DNA from: an uncultured Tissierellia bacterium
Lineage (GTDB): Bacteria > Bacillota > Clostridia > Tissierellales > Peptoniphilaceae
DNA: 16,830 nt
Assembly (NCBI GenBank): GCA_902489375.1
Contig: CABTZP010000020.1
Location: 1 to 16,830, forward strand
Reading direction: 5' to 3'
Below, one piece after another: positions 1-6,234 of the stretch. Positions within the stretch are counted from its first letter, which is position 1. Every line of letters begins with the position of its first letter. Under the pieces are notes generated by a model that was not told the DNA's origin, did no database searches, and worked only from the letters and a program-made list of their open reading frames with translations. Made by a program: the position numbers and the translations under genes.

Positions 1-462
1 CAGTTTTCCTCTGAGGATATTGAGGTCAAACTGGTCTTTATGGATGGACTCGGCTATGTGTATGATATTCGGGGAAATGGTCAGGAAGTTCTCATTGCCG
101 CAGGTATTAAGGGACAAAACAGCATGATCTTTACCCCGGAAACGGAAGGGATTCTTGTGGTCGATGAAAATCTGCGGGAACTTGCAAAAAAAGAAAAAGT
201 AGACCGTGATCGAAGAATCGAAAAAATTAAGAAACTTCCCAAGGGGCAAAATCCTGACACGGGAAATTCAGCGCCCGCCCCATTTATCGTTGATAACAGC
301 CCTTATCTAAAGGAGAATGTTTACACGGTAAAACGGGGAGACAGTCTGTGGAAAATTGCCGCCCGGTATCTGGGAAAAGGGAGCCGGTACGGAGAAATTA
401 AAAAGGCAAATGGACTTCAATCCAACACCATTTATCCGGGACAAAGGCTGCGGATTCGATAA
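1..462 (+). CDS. LysM-domain protein, 3' part only
   Basis: The reading frame is open from the first base, so the gene begins outside the window; 153 residues are visible. The last 46 (about 108-153) form a LysM domain, recognised by YTVKRGDSLWKIA near its start and YPGQRLRI at its end. LysM domains bind N-acetylglucosamine in peptidoglycan or chitin-like glycans, so the protein probably acts at the cell envelope. The preceding visible part is a beta-rich stretch, then a charged Lys/Glu/Arg helix and a Pro/Ala/Asn linker; I do not recognise it as a family. Without the N-terminus, a signal peptide or catalytic domain cannot be judged. A strong terminator follows, so this is the last gene of its transcript. 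The LysM call is firm; the overall function is unknown. Confidence 0.85.
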   Translation, partial: QFSSEDIEVKLVFMDGLGYVYDIRGNGQEVLIAAGIKGQNSMIFTPETEGILVVDENLRELAKKEKVDRDRRIEKIKKLPKGQNPDTGNSAPAPFIVDNSPYLKENVYTVKRGDSLWKIAARYLGKGSRYGEIKKANGLQSNTIYPGQRLRIR

Positions 463-487
463 GGCGCTGACCTTTTCGACTTTAACC

Positions 488-526
488 GATCGGGCTCTCG
501 TTTTGAGAAGCCCGATCTTTTTTTTT
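488..526 (+). terminator. Intrinsic terminator after the LysM gene
   Basis: A perfect 9-bp stem (GATCGGGCT with AGCCCGATC) encloses a 12-base loop and is followed directly by nine T residues. It lies 26 bases after the LysM stop codon and separates that gene from the lipoprotein/sigma cassette. Confidence 0.93.
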
Positions 527-600
527 GCCTTTTTCATGTAACATTTCTTTCTGTTTTATTAGATTATAGTTAAAGGGGAAGAGGATAGACTTGATTTAGG

Positions 601-624
601 TCTTTTTGTATATCTTTTTGTATA
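601..624 (+). repeat. Perfect 12-bp tandem repeat upstream of the lipoprotein gene
   Basis: TCTTTTTGTATA occurs twice back to back, 21 bases before the ATG of the lipoprotein gene and just upstream of its SD site. I could not place a convincing sigma-A promoter here: TTGATT at 591-596 has no good -10 at the right distance. The repeat may be part of a promoter or operator for the cassette, or simple polymerase slippage in AT-rich DNA. Confidence 0.6.
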
Positions 625-645
625 TAAAGAGAGAAAGGAGTGGCG

Positions 646-1053
646 ATGATAAAGAAAAACAAATTTTTATTCTATATCTTCATCTTTAGCCTCAGTCTTT
701 TTTTCCTTTCTGCATGCGAAGGAAAAAAAAATAACAGGGTCCAAGGTTTAATTGGAAACTGGGAGTGTCAGATCGCAATGGACTCTTATGGTCCGGAAGA
801 AGAAAACAAGAAGACAATTTATGCAACACATCATATTCATTTTGGAGAAAATAACGAAGGGTTATGGGAAACAAGGTTTCCTAATGAAACCTCAGAAAGC
901 CATCGAACATTTACTTATAAAATATCAGATGATAAGGTCACCCTCCTTCTCGAAGATGGTTCGAAGGAAGAGTTTACCGTTAAAATCAGTGAAAATGCGA
1001 ACGAACTCAATCTAAAAAATAAGAGGAGTGATTATAGATTAAAGAAAAAGTAA
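646..1053 (+). CDS. Small lipoprotein paralogous to the anti-sigma sensor domain
   Basis: A 135-residue predicted lipoprotein. The N-terminus is MIKKNK, a hydrophobic stretch to residue 22 and the lipobox LSAC, which puts the lipidated cysteine at 24. The mature part is one domain (35-135) with an IGNW motif near its start and ATHHI in the middle; the rest looks beta-rich with a basic tail. It aligns without gaps to residues 91-191 of the membrane protein encoded at 1646-2221. The GNW opening and repeated beta pattern recall small lipocalin-like domains, but that is only a resemblance. The ATG at 646 was chosen because AAGGAG at 635-640 lies 5 bases upstream; the GTG at 640 overlaps that SD. 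It is the first gene of a cassette with the sigma factor. Likely located on the outer face of the membrane; function unknown. Confidence 0.85.
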   Translation: MIKKNKFLFYIFIFSLSLFFLSACEGKKNNRVQGLIGNWECQIAMDSYGPEEENKKTIYATHHIHFGENNEGLWETRFPNETSESHRTFTYKISDDKVTLLLEDGSKEEFTVKISENANELNLKNKRSDYRLKKK

Positions 1054-1088
1054 TGAAGGAGAAAAACATGAAGAGGGAGGTGTTCAGC

Positions 1089-1649
1089 ATGCTGGATGAC
1101 AGCGAAATTATCGACCTGTTTTTCAAGCGATCCGAAAGAGCTATTACTGAGCTTTCGTCCAAATATGGGCGTTTATGCATGAAAATTTCCATGAATATCC
1201 TCTCTCAAGAGCAAGATGCAGAAGAATGCGTAAATGATTCTTATCTCGTCGCCTGGAATACGATCCCGCCCCAAAAGCCAAACCCATTGCGCTCCTACAT
1301 CTGCCGAATTGTGCGCAACCAATCCATCAATCGGTGGAGGTATAAAAACGCAAAAAAAAGGAAGAGTGAATACGATCTTTGTCTGGAAGAGTTAGAAAAT
1401 GTTTTAAGCGCTTCTGGGAAAATTGATGACGAACTTAACGAAAAAGCCCTAGTCTCCTATCTTGAAGAATTTTTAGACACTTTAGATCCCGTGAACCGAA
1501 TGATTTTTATCCGAAGGTTTTGGTTTATGGATCCCTATCAGGCCATTGCAAAAAGGAGCGGACTTAGAGAAGTCACCATCCGCGTACGAATCAGTCGGAC
1601 AAAAAGGAGCTTAAAAACATTTTTGGTAAAAAAAGGGGTGATCATATGA
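1089..1649 (+). CDS. ECF-type RNA polymerase sigma factor
   Basis: A sigma-70-family protein reduced to regions 2 and 4, as in ECF factors; 186 residues from this start. Region 2 spans about 5-88, with the core-binding segment DAEECVNDSYLVAWNTIPP (43-61) and LRSYICRIVRNQSINRWR. Region 4 spans about 121-182, with a helix-turn-helix around AIAKRSGLREVTIRVRISR. It should direct polymerase to a small regulon. Start choice is open: ATG 1089 has GGAGGTG six bases upstream and gives the family-like opening MLDDSEII; ATG 1068 has AAGGAG six bases upstream; ATG 1053 overlaps the previous stop but has no SD. The stop overlaps the next start by four bases (ATGA), so synthesis is probably coupled to that of the membrane partner. 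ECF genes commonly sit next to their anti-sigma gene, which supports the pairing. Confidence 0.9.
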   Translation: MLDDSEIIDLFFKRSERAITELSSKYGRLCMKISMNILSQEQDAEECVNDSYLVAWNTIPPQKPNPLRSYICRIVRNQSINRWRYKNAKKRKSEYDLCLEELENVLSASGKIDDELNEKALVSYLEEFLDTLDPVNRMIFIRRFWFMDPYQAIAKRSGLREVTIRVRISRTKRSLKTFLVKKGVII

Positions 1650-2221
1650 ACGCTGAAAAAATCATGGATGCGATCGGTAAAATCGACGATAAATATATTG
1701 AAGAAAATGCAGTGATTGAACCGGAAAAAACGGATAAAAACCACTTTTTGGAAAGACCCCGAAAAACATTTTCTCTACGATTGTGTGCTTGTCTTGCCGC
1801 GGCTTTCCTCTTTATATGGTTTGGCATTTTCCAATCTCAAGCCATTCTTCGTCTTCCTTCAAAGGGAATCTCTGCATTGACTTCAGGGAGTAAAAAAGGA
1901 GATTGGGAAAAGATCATCATTGGAAATTGGGATGCTGATTTTGCATGCGATGTTCTTGGCCCGCAAGAGAATCCAGAGAAAATCGTTTTAGCGACCCATC
2001 ATATTCAGTTTAGAAAAGACGGAAAGGGCCTCTGGAAGACCAGTTTTCAGAACGAAGCCCCGGATACCCAGCGCACCTTCATCTATCAAATCAAAGATGG
2101 AGAAATTACCCTTCAATTTGAAAATGGCTCACAGGAGACCTATCCCTTCACGATCCGTGAAAATGGAAAGGAGCTCATTTTAAAGATCAAGAGAAATGAT
2201 CTAAAATTGAAGAGGAAGTAA
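1646..2221 (+). CDS. Putative membrane anti-sigma factor with extracytoplasmic sensor domain
   Basis: 191 residues in three parts: a short, mostly charged cytoplasmic segment (1-41) containing GKIDDKYIEEN; one transmembrane helix (about 42-62, rich in Leu, Ala, Phe); and an outer domain (91-191) reached through a Ser/Gly/Lys linker. The positive residues FLERPRK before the helix fit an N-in orientation. From memory, an IDDKYIEEA-type N-terminus is frequent in clostridial proteins encoded after ECF sigma genes; I could not check this. The outer domain is 48 of 101 identical to the upstream lipoprotein, including IGNW, ATHHI and GLW. The four-base overlap with the sigma gene supports an anti-sigma role: holding sigma at the membrane and releasing it when the outer domain senses a signal. 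No zinc-type anti-sigma motif (HxxxCxxC) is visible, so the role rests on position and topology. The ligand is unknown. Confidence 0.75.
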   Translation: MNAEKIMDAIGKIDDKYIEENAVIEPEKTDKNHFLERPRKTFSLRLCACLAAAFLFIWFGIFQSQAILRLPSKGISALTSGSKKGDWEKIIIGNWDADFACDVLGPQENPEKIVLATHHIQFRKDGKGLWKTSFQNEAPDTQRTFIYQIKDGEITLQFENGSQETYPFTIRENGKELILKIKRNDLKLKRK

Positions 2222-2228
2222 GCGAAAA

Positions 2229-2259
2229 GTTTGCCCACAGAGGGAACCTGTGGTAAACT
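2229..2259 (+). promoter_or_regulatory. Imperfect palindrome overlapping a possible rpmE promoter
   Basis: GTTT and CCACAG pair with CTGTGG and AAAC across a short loop, an interrupted dyad of about 30 bp starting eight bases after the anti-sigma stop. No T-tract follows, so it is a poor intrinsic terminator. TTGCCC (2231-2236) and TAAACT (2254-2259), 17 bases apart, match four of six positions each at -35 and -10, so the dyad could be an operator over a weak promoter. Both readings are tentative. Confidence 0.3.
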
Positions 2260-2283
2260 ATTAAAGCTATTCTTATAACCAAT

Positions 2284-2334
2284 GCTTTCAGCTGACGGAA
2301 GTTTCGCCTTTCGGTAACTTCAGAGGACGGAAGC
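2284..2334 (+). promoter_or_regulatory. Candidate structured 5' leader of rpmE
   Basis: An outer stem GCTTTC (2284-2289) with GGAAGC (2329-2334) encloses an inner perfect 6-bp stem GAAGTT (2298-2303) with AACTTC (2316-2321). The structure ends 43 bases before the rpmE start. L31 leaders that bind their own product have been proposed in several bacterial groups; whether this belongs to one of them was not tested. Confidence 0.3.
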
Positions 2335-2377
2335 TTTCATGATTGAATAGAACGCTAGAGGAAAAGGGGTGAGTTTG

Positions 2378-2581
2378 ATGCAGAAGGATATTCAGCCGGA
2401 ATTTTATGAGGATGCCAAGGTGGTATGCGCTTGCGGCAACACCTTTACAACAGGTTCTACTTCCAAGGAACTTCATGTAGATGTTTGCTCTCAATGCCAT
2501 CCCTTCTATACAGGAAAACAGAAAATGGCAGAACGCGGCGGACGTGTTGAACGGTTCAAGAAAAAGTACGGTATCCAGTAG
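2378..2581 (+). CDS. rpmE: 50S ribosomal protein L31, zinc-binding type
   Basis: 67 residues with the typical L31 opening MQKDIQPEFYEDAKVVCACG. Four cysteines sit as CxC (17, 19) and CxxC (37, 40), followed by HPFYTGKQ, which is the C+ form that binds one zinc ion. L31 bridges the central protuberance of the 50S subunit to the 30S head. The ATG at 2378 is preferred because GGGGTG lies about six bases upstream and the product then starts where the family does; the in-frame GTG at 2369 falls inside that SD. It stands alone between a candidate leader and two tandem terminators, so it is probably transcribed as a single gene. In many Firmicutes rpmE lies next to rho; here rho is about 7 kb downstream. 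Confidence 0.97.
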   Translation: MQKDIQPEFYEDAKVVCACGNTFTTGSTSKELHVDVCSQCHPFYTGKQKMAERGGRVERFKKKYGIQ

Positions 2582-2588
2582 AAAAGGA

Positions 2589-2614
2589 GTCAGCCTGCGC
2601 GGCTGGCTTTTTTT
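2589..2614 (+). terminator. Intrinsic terminator 1 after rpmE
   Basis: A 7-bp stem with one G-T pair (GTCAGCC with GGCTGGC) around the loop TGCGC is followed by seven T residues, starting seven bases after the rpmE stop. Confidence 0.88.
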
Positions 2615-2619
2615 ATGAG

Positions 2620-2653
2620 ACGGCCCCTTCAATCCTTTGAGAGGGCTGTTTTC
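2620..2653 (+). terminator. Intrinsic terminator 2 after rpmE
   Basis: ACGGCCC pairs with GGGCTGT (one G-T pair), and inside it TCAA pairs with TTGA across a 2x2 internal loop. TTTTCTT follows. It is a weaker back-up terminator five bases beyond the first. Confidence 0.65.
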
Positions 2654-2716
2654 TTATCTAAATGCTTACTTTATCTGAGTAAAGATCTGAGGAAAGGAAC
2701 TCCCTAAGGAAGTCGT

Positions 2717-3565
2717 ATGCTTTCAGTCGATCAGGCATCCCAGCTTTTAAATGACAATGAAGGAATCATCGCCCTCTCCTACCTTCTTAACCTCAGCTTG
2801 GGGGAAGTGCGAAGGCAGGGGGGAAAGATTCTTCAGCCGGAAGAGGAAAAGGCCTACCTTACCCTTGTAAAAAAAAGAAAAGCCGGGCTTCCCCTCCAAT
2901 ACGCGATTGGCCAATGGGATTTTTATGGAAGAACCTTTCGGGTGGATTCACGGGCGCTCATTCCCCGGCCGGAAACCGAACTTTTGGTCGAAGAAGTGTT
3001 AAAAAGAGGCGTTCGGGGAAAAAGGGTTCTCGAGATCGGAACAGGAACGGGGATTATCCCCATCACCCTTGCCCTGGAGACCCTTGAAAACGGCCCGCCA
3101 AATGAAATCATCGCCACAGATCTTTCCCCGGATGCCCTGGCCCTTGCGAAAGAAAATCAGGATCTTTTGGACCCGGAGAAAAAGACGAAAAAGCTCATTC
3201 GCTGGGTCAGGGGGGACCTCTTCGACGCCTTTACCGGACAAGCGGACTGGCTCATTTCAAATCCCCCCTATGTGCCTGAAAAAGGAAAAGAAGCCCTGCA
3301 AAAAGAACTTTTTTATGAGCCTTCCCAGGCTCTTTTTGCCGGCCCAGATGGTTTAGCTCTCTATCAAAGGCTTATTTTCCAGGCCCCGCCCCAGTTAAAA
3401 GAGGGAGGAAAAATCGCCCTGGAAATCGGAGATGACCAAGCCCTGGCCGTAAAAGATTTACTCAGGAAGGCCGGCTTTCAGAAGATTGAGATCCGAAAGG
3501 ATCTCTGTGGAAGGGATCGGATGGTCTTCGCACAAAAAAAGACCAAAGGAGGAGACCTTGTTTGA
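2717..3565 (+). CDS. prmC: Peptide chain release factor N5-glutamine methyltransferase
   Basis: 282 residues, normal for PrmC/HemK. It transfers a methyl group from S-adenosylmethionine to the glutamine of the GGQ motif in release factors, which raises peptide-release efficiency. An N-terminal helical substrate-recognition domain (about 1-75) is followed by ALIPRPETELLVEEVL, the SAM-binding motif VLEIGTGTG (104-112), an acidic residue in ATDLS (Asp135) and the catalytic NPPY (182-185). The ATG at 2717 has AAGGA six bases upstream. The stop overlaps the TTG start of prfA by eight bases, so enzyme and main substrate are made together, a pairing common in bacteria. No clear promoter was found in the 63 bases between the second rpmE terminator and this gene. 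Confidence 0.97.
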   Translation: MLSVDQASQLLNDNEGIIALSYLLNLSLGEVRRQGGKILQPEEEKAYLTLVKKRKAGLPLQYAIGQWDFYGRTFRVDSRALIPRPETELLVEEVLKRGVRGKRVLEIGTGTGIIPITLALETLENGPPNEIIATDLSPDALALAKENQDLLDPEKKTKKLIRWVRGDLFDAFTGQADWLISNPPYVPEKGKEALQKELFYEPSQALFAGPDGLALYQRLIFQAPPQLKEGGKIALEIGDDQALAVKDLLRKAGFQKIEIRKDLCGRDRMVFAQKKTKGGDLV

Positions 3566-4661
3566 AAATTTAAAAGATATTAATGAGCGTCTTCGGGAGA
3601 TGGAAAACCGACTGGCCCAGCCGGACCTTCTTGCCGATATGAATCAGTGGAAGAAGCTCAATCGCCAATATGTGGACTTAAAGCCCATTGCTAAGGCCTA
3701 CAACGAATATACCGAAGCCGTGGAGCTAGCCAAGGAAGACCGGGCGATGCTGGAAGAAGCGGAAGATCCGGAAATGGAAGAGATGCTTTCCCTGGACCTT
3801 GAAGAAAAGGAAAAAGAAGCGGAAAAGCTGGAAGAAAGCTTAAAAATGCTCCTGGTTCCCAAAGACCCCAATGATTATAAAAACGTCGTTGTGGAAATCC
3901 GCGCCGGGGCAGGCGGAGATGAGGCCGGACTTTTTGCCGGAGACCTTTACCGGATGTACCATATGTACGCGGATCAGGCAGGTTATCAAATTGAAGAGAT
4001 TGACTATGAAGGTCAGGGAATCGGCGGCATCCGGGAAGCCGTTTTTATGGTCAAAGGAGAAGGGGCCTACTCAAAACTGAAATATGAATCCGGTGTTCAC
4101 CGGGTGCAAAGGGTTCCGGAAACCGAGTCTTCTGGACGAATTCAGACTTCAACGGCAACGGTTGCCGTTTTGCCTGAAGCCGAAGATGTTGATGTTGAAA
4201 TCAATGCCAATGATCTTCGCATTGATGTTTACCGATCGACCGGCCATGGGGGCCAATGCGTAAATACGACCGACTCCGCCGTGCGGATTACCCATATGCC
4301 GACGGGACTAGTGGTTACCTGTCAGGATGAAAAATCTCAGCTGAAAAATAAGGCCAAGGCCATGCAGGTCCTACGTGCTCGCCTCTACCAGCTGAAAATG
4401 GAAGAGCAGCAAAAAGAAATGTCCGATGACCGCAAATCTCAAGTGGGAACCGGAGACCGGTCAGAGAGAATCCGAACCTATAATTTCCAGCAGGGAAGAA
4501 TCACCGACCACCGGATCAACCGGACAATCTACCAGCTTCAGGATTTTCTAAACGGAGAGATTGGAGAGATGATCGAAGCGCTTCAGCTCGCCGATCAGGT
4601 GAAAAAGTTAGAAATTATGGCCCAAAAGGCCCTGGAAGAAAAAACCGATCAGCTGGCATAG
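3558..4661 (+). CDS. prfA: Peptide chain release factor 1 (TTG start)
   Basis: 367 residues from TTG 3558. RF1 reads UAA and UAG stop codons and triggers release of the finished chain. The codon-reading tripeptide P-x-T is Pro187-Glu188-Thr189 in RVPETESSGRIQTS, and the catalytic GGQ is 231-233 in STGHGGQCVNTTDSAVRITH; the glutamine is the PrmC target. The frame is open a further 72 bases upstream inside prmC, but AGGAGG at 3547-3552 is five bases before TTG 3558, and the product then opens FENLKDINERL, as family members do. The eight-base overlap with prmC suggests coupled translation. Since Firmicutes also have RF2 for UGA, prfB should lie elsewhere. Only 22 bases separate prfA from malQ, with no terminator. 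Confidence 0.97.
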   Translation: MFENLKDINERLREMENRLAQPDLLADMNQWKKLNRQYVDLKPIAKAYNEYTEAVELAKEDRAMLEEAEDPEMEEMLSLDLEEKEKEAEKLEESLKMLLVPKDPNDYKNVVVEIRAGAGGDEAGLFAGDLYRMYHMYADQAGYQIEEIDYEGQGIGGIREAVFMVKGEGAYSKLKYESGVHRVQRVPETESSGRIQTSTATVAVLPEAEDVDVEINANDLRIDVYRSTGHGGQCVNTTDSAVRITHMPTGLVVTCQDEKSQLKNKAKAMQVLRARLYQLKMEEQQKEMSDDRKSQVGTGDRSERIRTYNFQQGRITDHRINRTIYQLQDFLNGEIGEMIEALQLADQVKKLEIMAQKALEEKTDQLA

Positions 4662-4683
4662 GTTTTCGTTAGGAGAAGGAAGG

Positions 4684-6234
4684 ATGATGATGGACGAAAA
4701 ACAAAGGCATTTTCAGGCTGAGCTTACTCCCTTTCCCTACAAAAGAGGGATCGGCCTGCTCCTGCCGCTTTTTTCCCTTCCTTCCCCTTATGGAATCGGG
4801 ACCCTGGGGAAAGCGGCTTTTGATTTTATTGACTATCTGCATAGGGCCGGCATTGGTTACTGGCAAATCCTTCCGATCGGACCGACCACTTTTGGAAATT
4901 CTCCCTATTCTTCTCTTTCTTCCTATGGAGGAAATCCGCTTTTTCTTGACCTGGATGAGCTAACCAACAAGGGCTTGCTCAAAGAGGAGGAAAAAGATCA
5001 TTGCAAAGTTGAGGATCCTTCTCGTGTGGATTATTCAGCCCTTTATAAGAACCGACCCCCGCTATTTCGAAAGGCCTTTGACCGTTTTAAGAAAAAGAAA
5101 GAGGAAGATCTGACCCTGGCCATGGACTATGAAGGCTTTCTTCAGGAAAATGACGATTGGCTAAGGGATTATGCGCTCTTCTGTGTGATCAGAAAAAAAC
5201 AGGGCCAAAAACCATGGACCATCTGGCCAAAAGAGCTGAAGGACCGGGAAGATGAGGCCATTTTGGCATTTGAAAAAGCCCATGAAAATGACCTTCAATA
5301 TGAAAAGTTTTTACAATTTATTTTCTTTCAGCAGTGGGAAAAGCTGAAGTCCTATGCCCATCAAAAAGGAATCTCTTTGATTGGAGACTTTCCCATCTAT
5401 CTTGCTCTGGATTCAGCGGATGTTTGGAAAAATCCAGACCTTTTTCAGCTGGATGAAAAGGGAAATCCCCTGTTCGTTTCGGGCGCTCCGCCTGATTATT
5501 ACAATGAGGACGGGCAGAAGTGGGATAATCCCCTTTACCATTGGCCGGCGATTCAAGCTGAGGGCTACTCCTTTTGGACGAGTCGCCTCCGTTTTTCTCT
5601 CAAGCGTTTTGACCTTCTTCGGCTGGATCATTTTCTGGGCTATGAACACTACTGGAAGATTCCCGCAGGGGATCCGACTGCCCGCGGAGGATTTTGGGAA
5701 AAAGGACCGGGTCTGGAGCTTTTTCAAGCCCTTGAAAGCGCCTTGGGCCCCCTGCCGTTTTTTGCGGAAGACCTGGGCGCCGTCGATGAAAAAGTCATCG
5801 CCCTTCGGGAAAAGACAGGCTTTGCGGGGATGTGTCCGATTGAATTTGCCTTTTCTTCCAAAGATTCTCCCTATCTTCCTCATCATTATCTCCGCCGGTC
5901 GGTAGCCTGCACATCGACCCATGATTCCGAACCCCTTAAAGGCTGGTGGGACCATCAGGATCCCTGGAGAAGGGAAGAGGTAAGAGCCTATTTTCATCTT
6001 ACGGAAGAAGAGGATGTTCCCTGGGCAATCATGAGGGCCCTTTCCCTGTCCAGGGCCGATCTTTGTCTCTTTTCCATGCAGGATATCTTAGGCCTGGGAA
6101 ATGAGGGCCGGATCAACGTTCCCGGGACAGTCGGGGAAAACTGGACATGGCGAATGCTTCCCGATTACCAATGCTTTGGCCGTGAAGAAGAGCTGAAAAA
6201 ATTATCCAAAGAAAGCGGGCGATTCCATGAATGA
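4684..6234 (+). CDS. malQ: 4-alpha-glucanotransferase (amylomaltase, GH77)
   Basis: 516 residues, usual for GH77. It moves alpha-1,4-glucan segments between maltodextrins, making longer chains that phosphorylase can use and releasing glucose. Family blocks in order: LPLFSLPSPYGIGTLG, YWQILPIGPT, SPYSSLSSYGGNPLFLDLDE, IGDFPIYLALDSADVW and GAPPDYYNEDGQ. The catalytic set is Asp315 in RLDHFLGYEHYWKIP (nucleophile), Glu362 in FAEDLG (acid/base) and Asp414 in TSTHDSEP. The last motif is usually close to THDNDT, so SEP is a local variant, but the aspartate is kept. Three ATGs in a row (4684, 4687, 4690) follow AGGAGAAGGAAGG, so the exact start is uncertain by two codons. It overlaps glgP by eight bases. 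MalQ with GlgP is a standard maltodextrin/glycogen breakdown pair in the cytoplasm. Confidence 0.96.
   Translation: MMMDEKQRHFQAELTPFPYKRGIGLLLPLFSLPSPYGIGTLGKAAFDFIDYLHRAGIGYWQILPIGPTTFGNSPYSSLSSYGGNPLFLDLDELTNKGLLKEEEKDHCKVEDPSRVDYSALYKNRPPLFRKAFDRFKKKKEEDLTLAMDYEGFLQENDDWLRDYALFCVIRKKQGQKPWTIWPKELKDREDEAILAFEKAHENDLQYEKFLQFIFFQQWEKLKSYAHQKGISLIGDFPIYLALDSADVWKNPDLFQLDEKGNPLFVSGAPPDYYNEDGQKWDNPLYHWPAIQAEGYSFWTSRLRFSLKRFDLLRLDHFLGYEHYWKIPAGDPTARGGFWEKGPGLELFQALESALGPLPFFAEDLGAVDEKVIALREKTGFAGMCPIEFAFSSKDSPYLPHHYLRRSVACTSTHDSEPLKGWWDHQDPWRREEVRAYFHLTEEEDVPWAIMRALSLSRADLCLFSMQDILGLGNEGRINVPGTVGENWTWRMLPDYQCFGREEELKKLSKESGRFHE

Noticed and set aside
591..628. Sigma-A promoter for the lipoprotein gene (TTGATT with TATATA or TATAAA)
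   Set aside because: Spacing is 24 bases or more, too long for a normal promoter.
2229..2258. Hairpin after the anti-sigma gene as an intrinsic terminator
   Set aside because: No T-tract follows it; kept instead as a possible operator or weak dyad.
3486..3557. Longer start for prfA inside prmC
   Set aside because: Family alignment and the SD at 3547-3552 place the start at TTG 3558.
5413..5997. 194-codon open frame on the minus strand inside malQ
   Set aside because: Fully antisense to a well-supported GH77 gene, with no recognisable motif; treated as a coding shadow.
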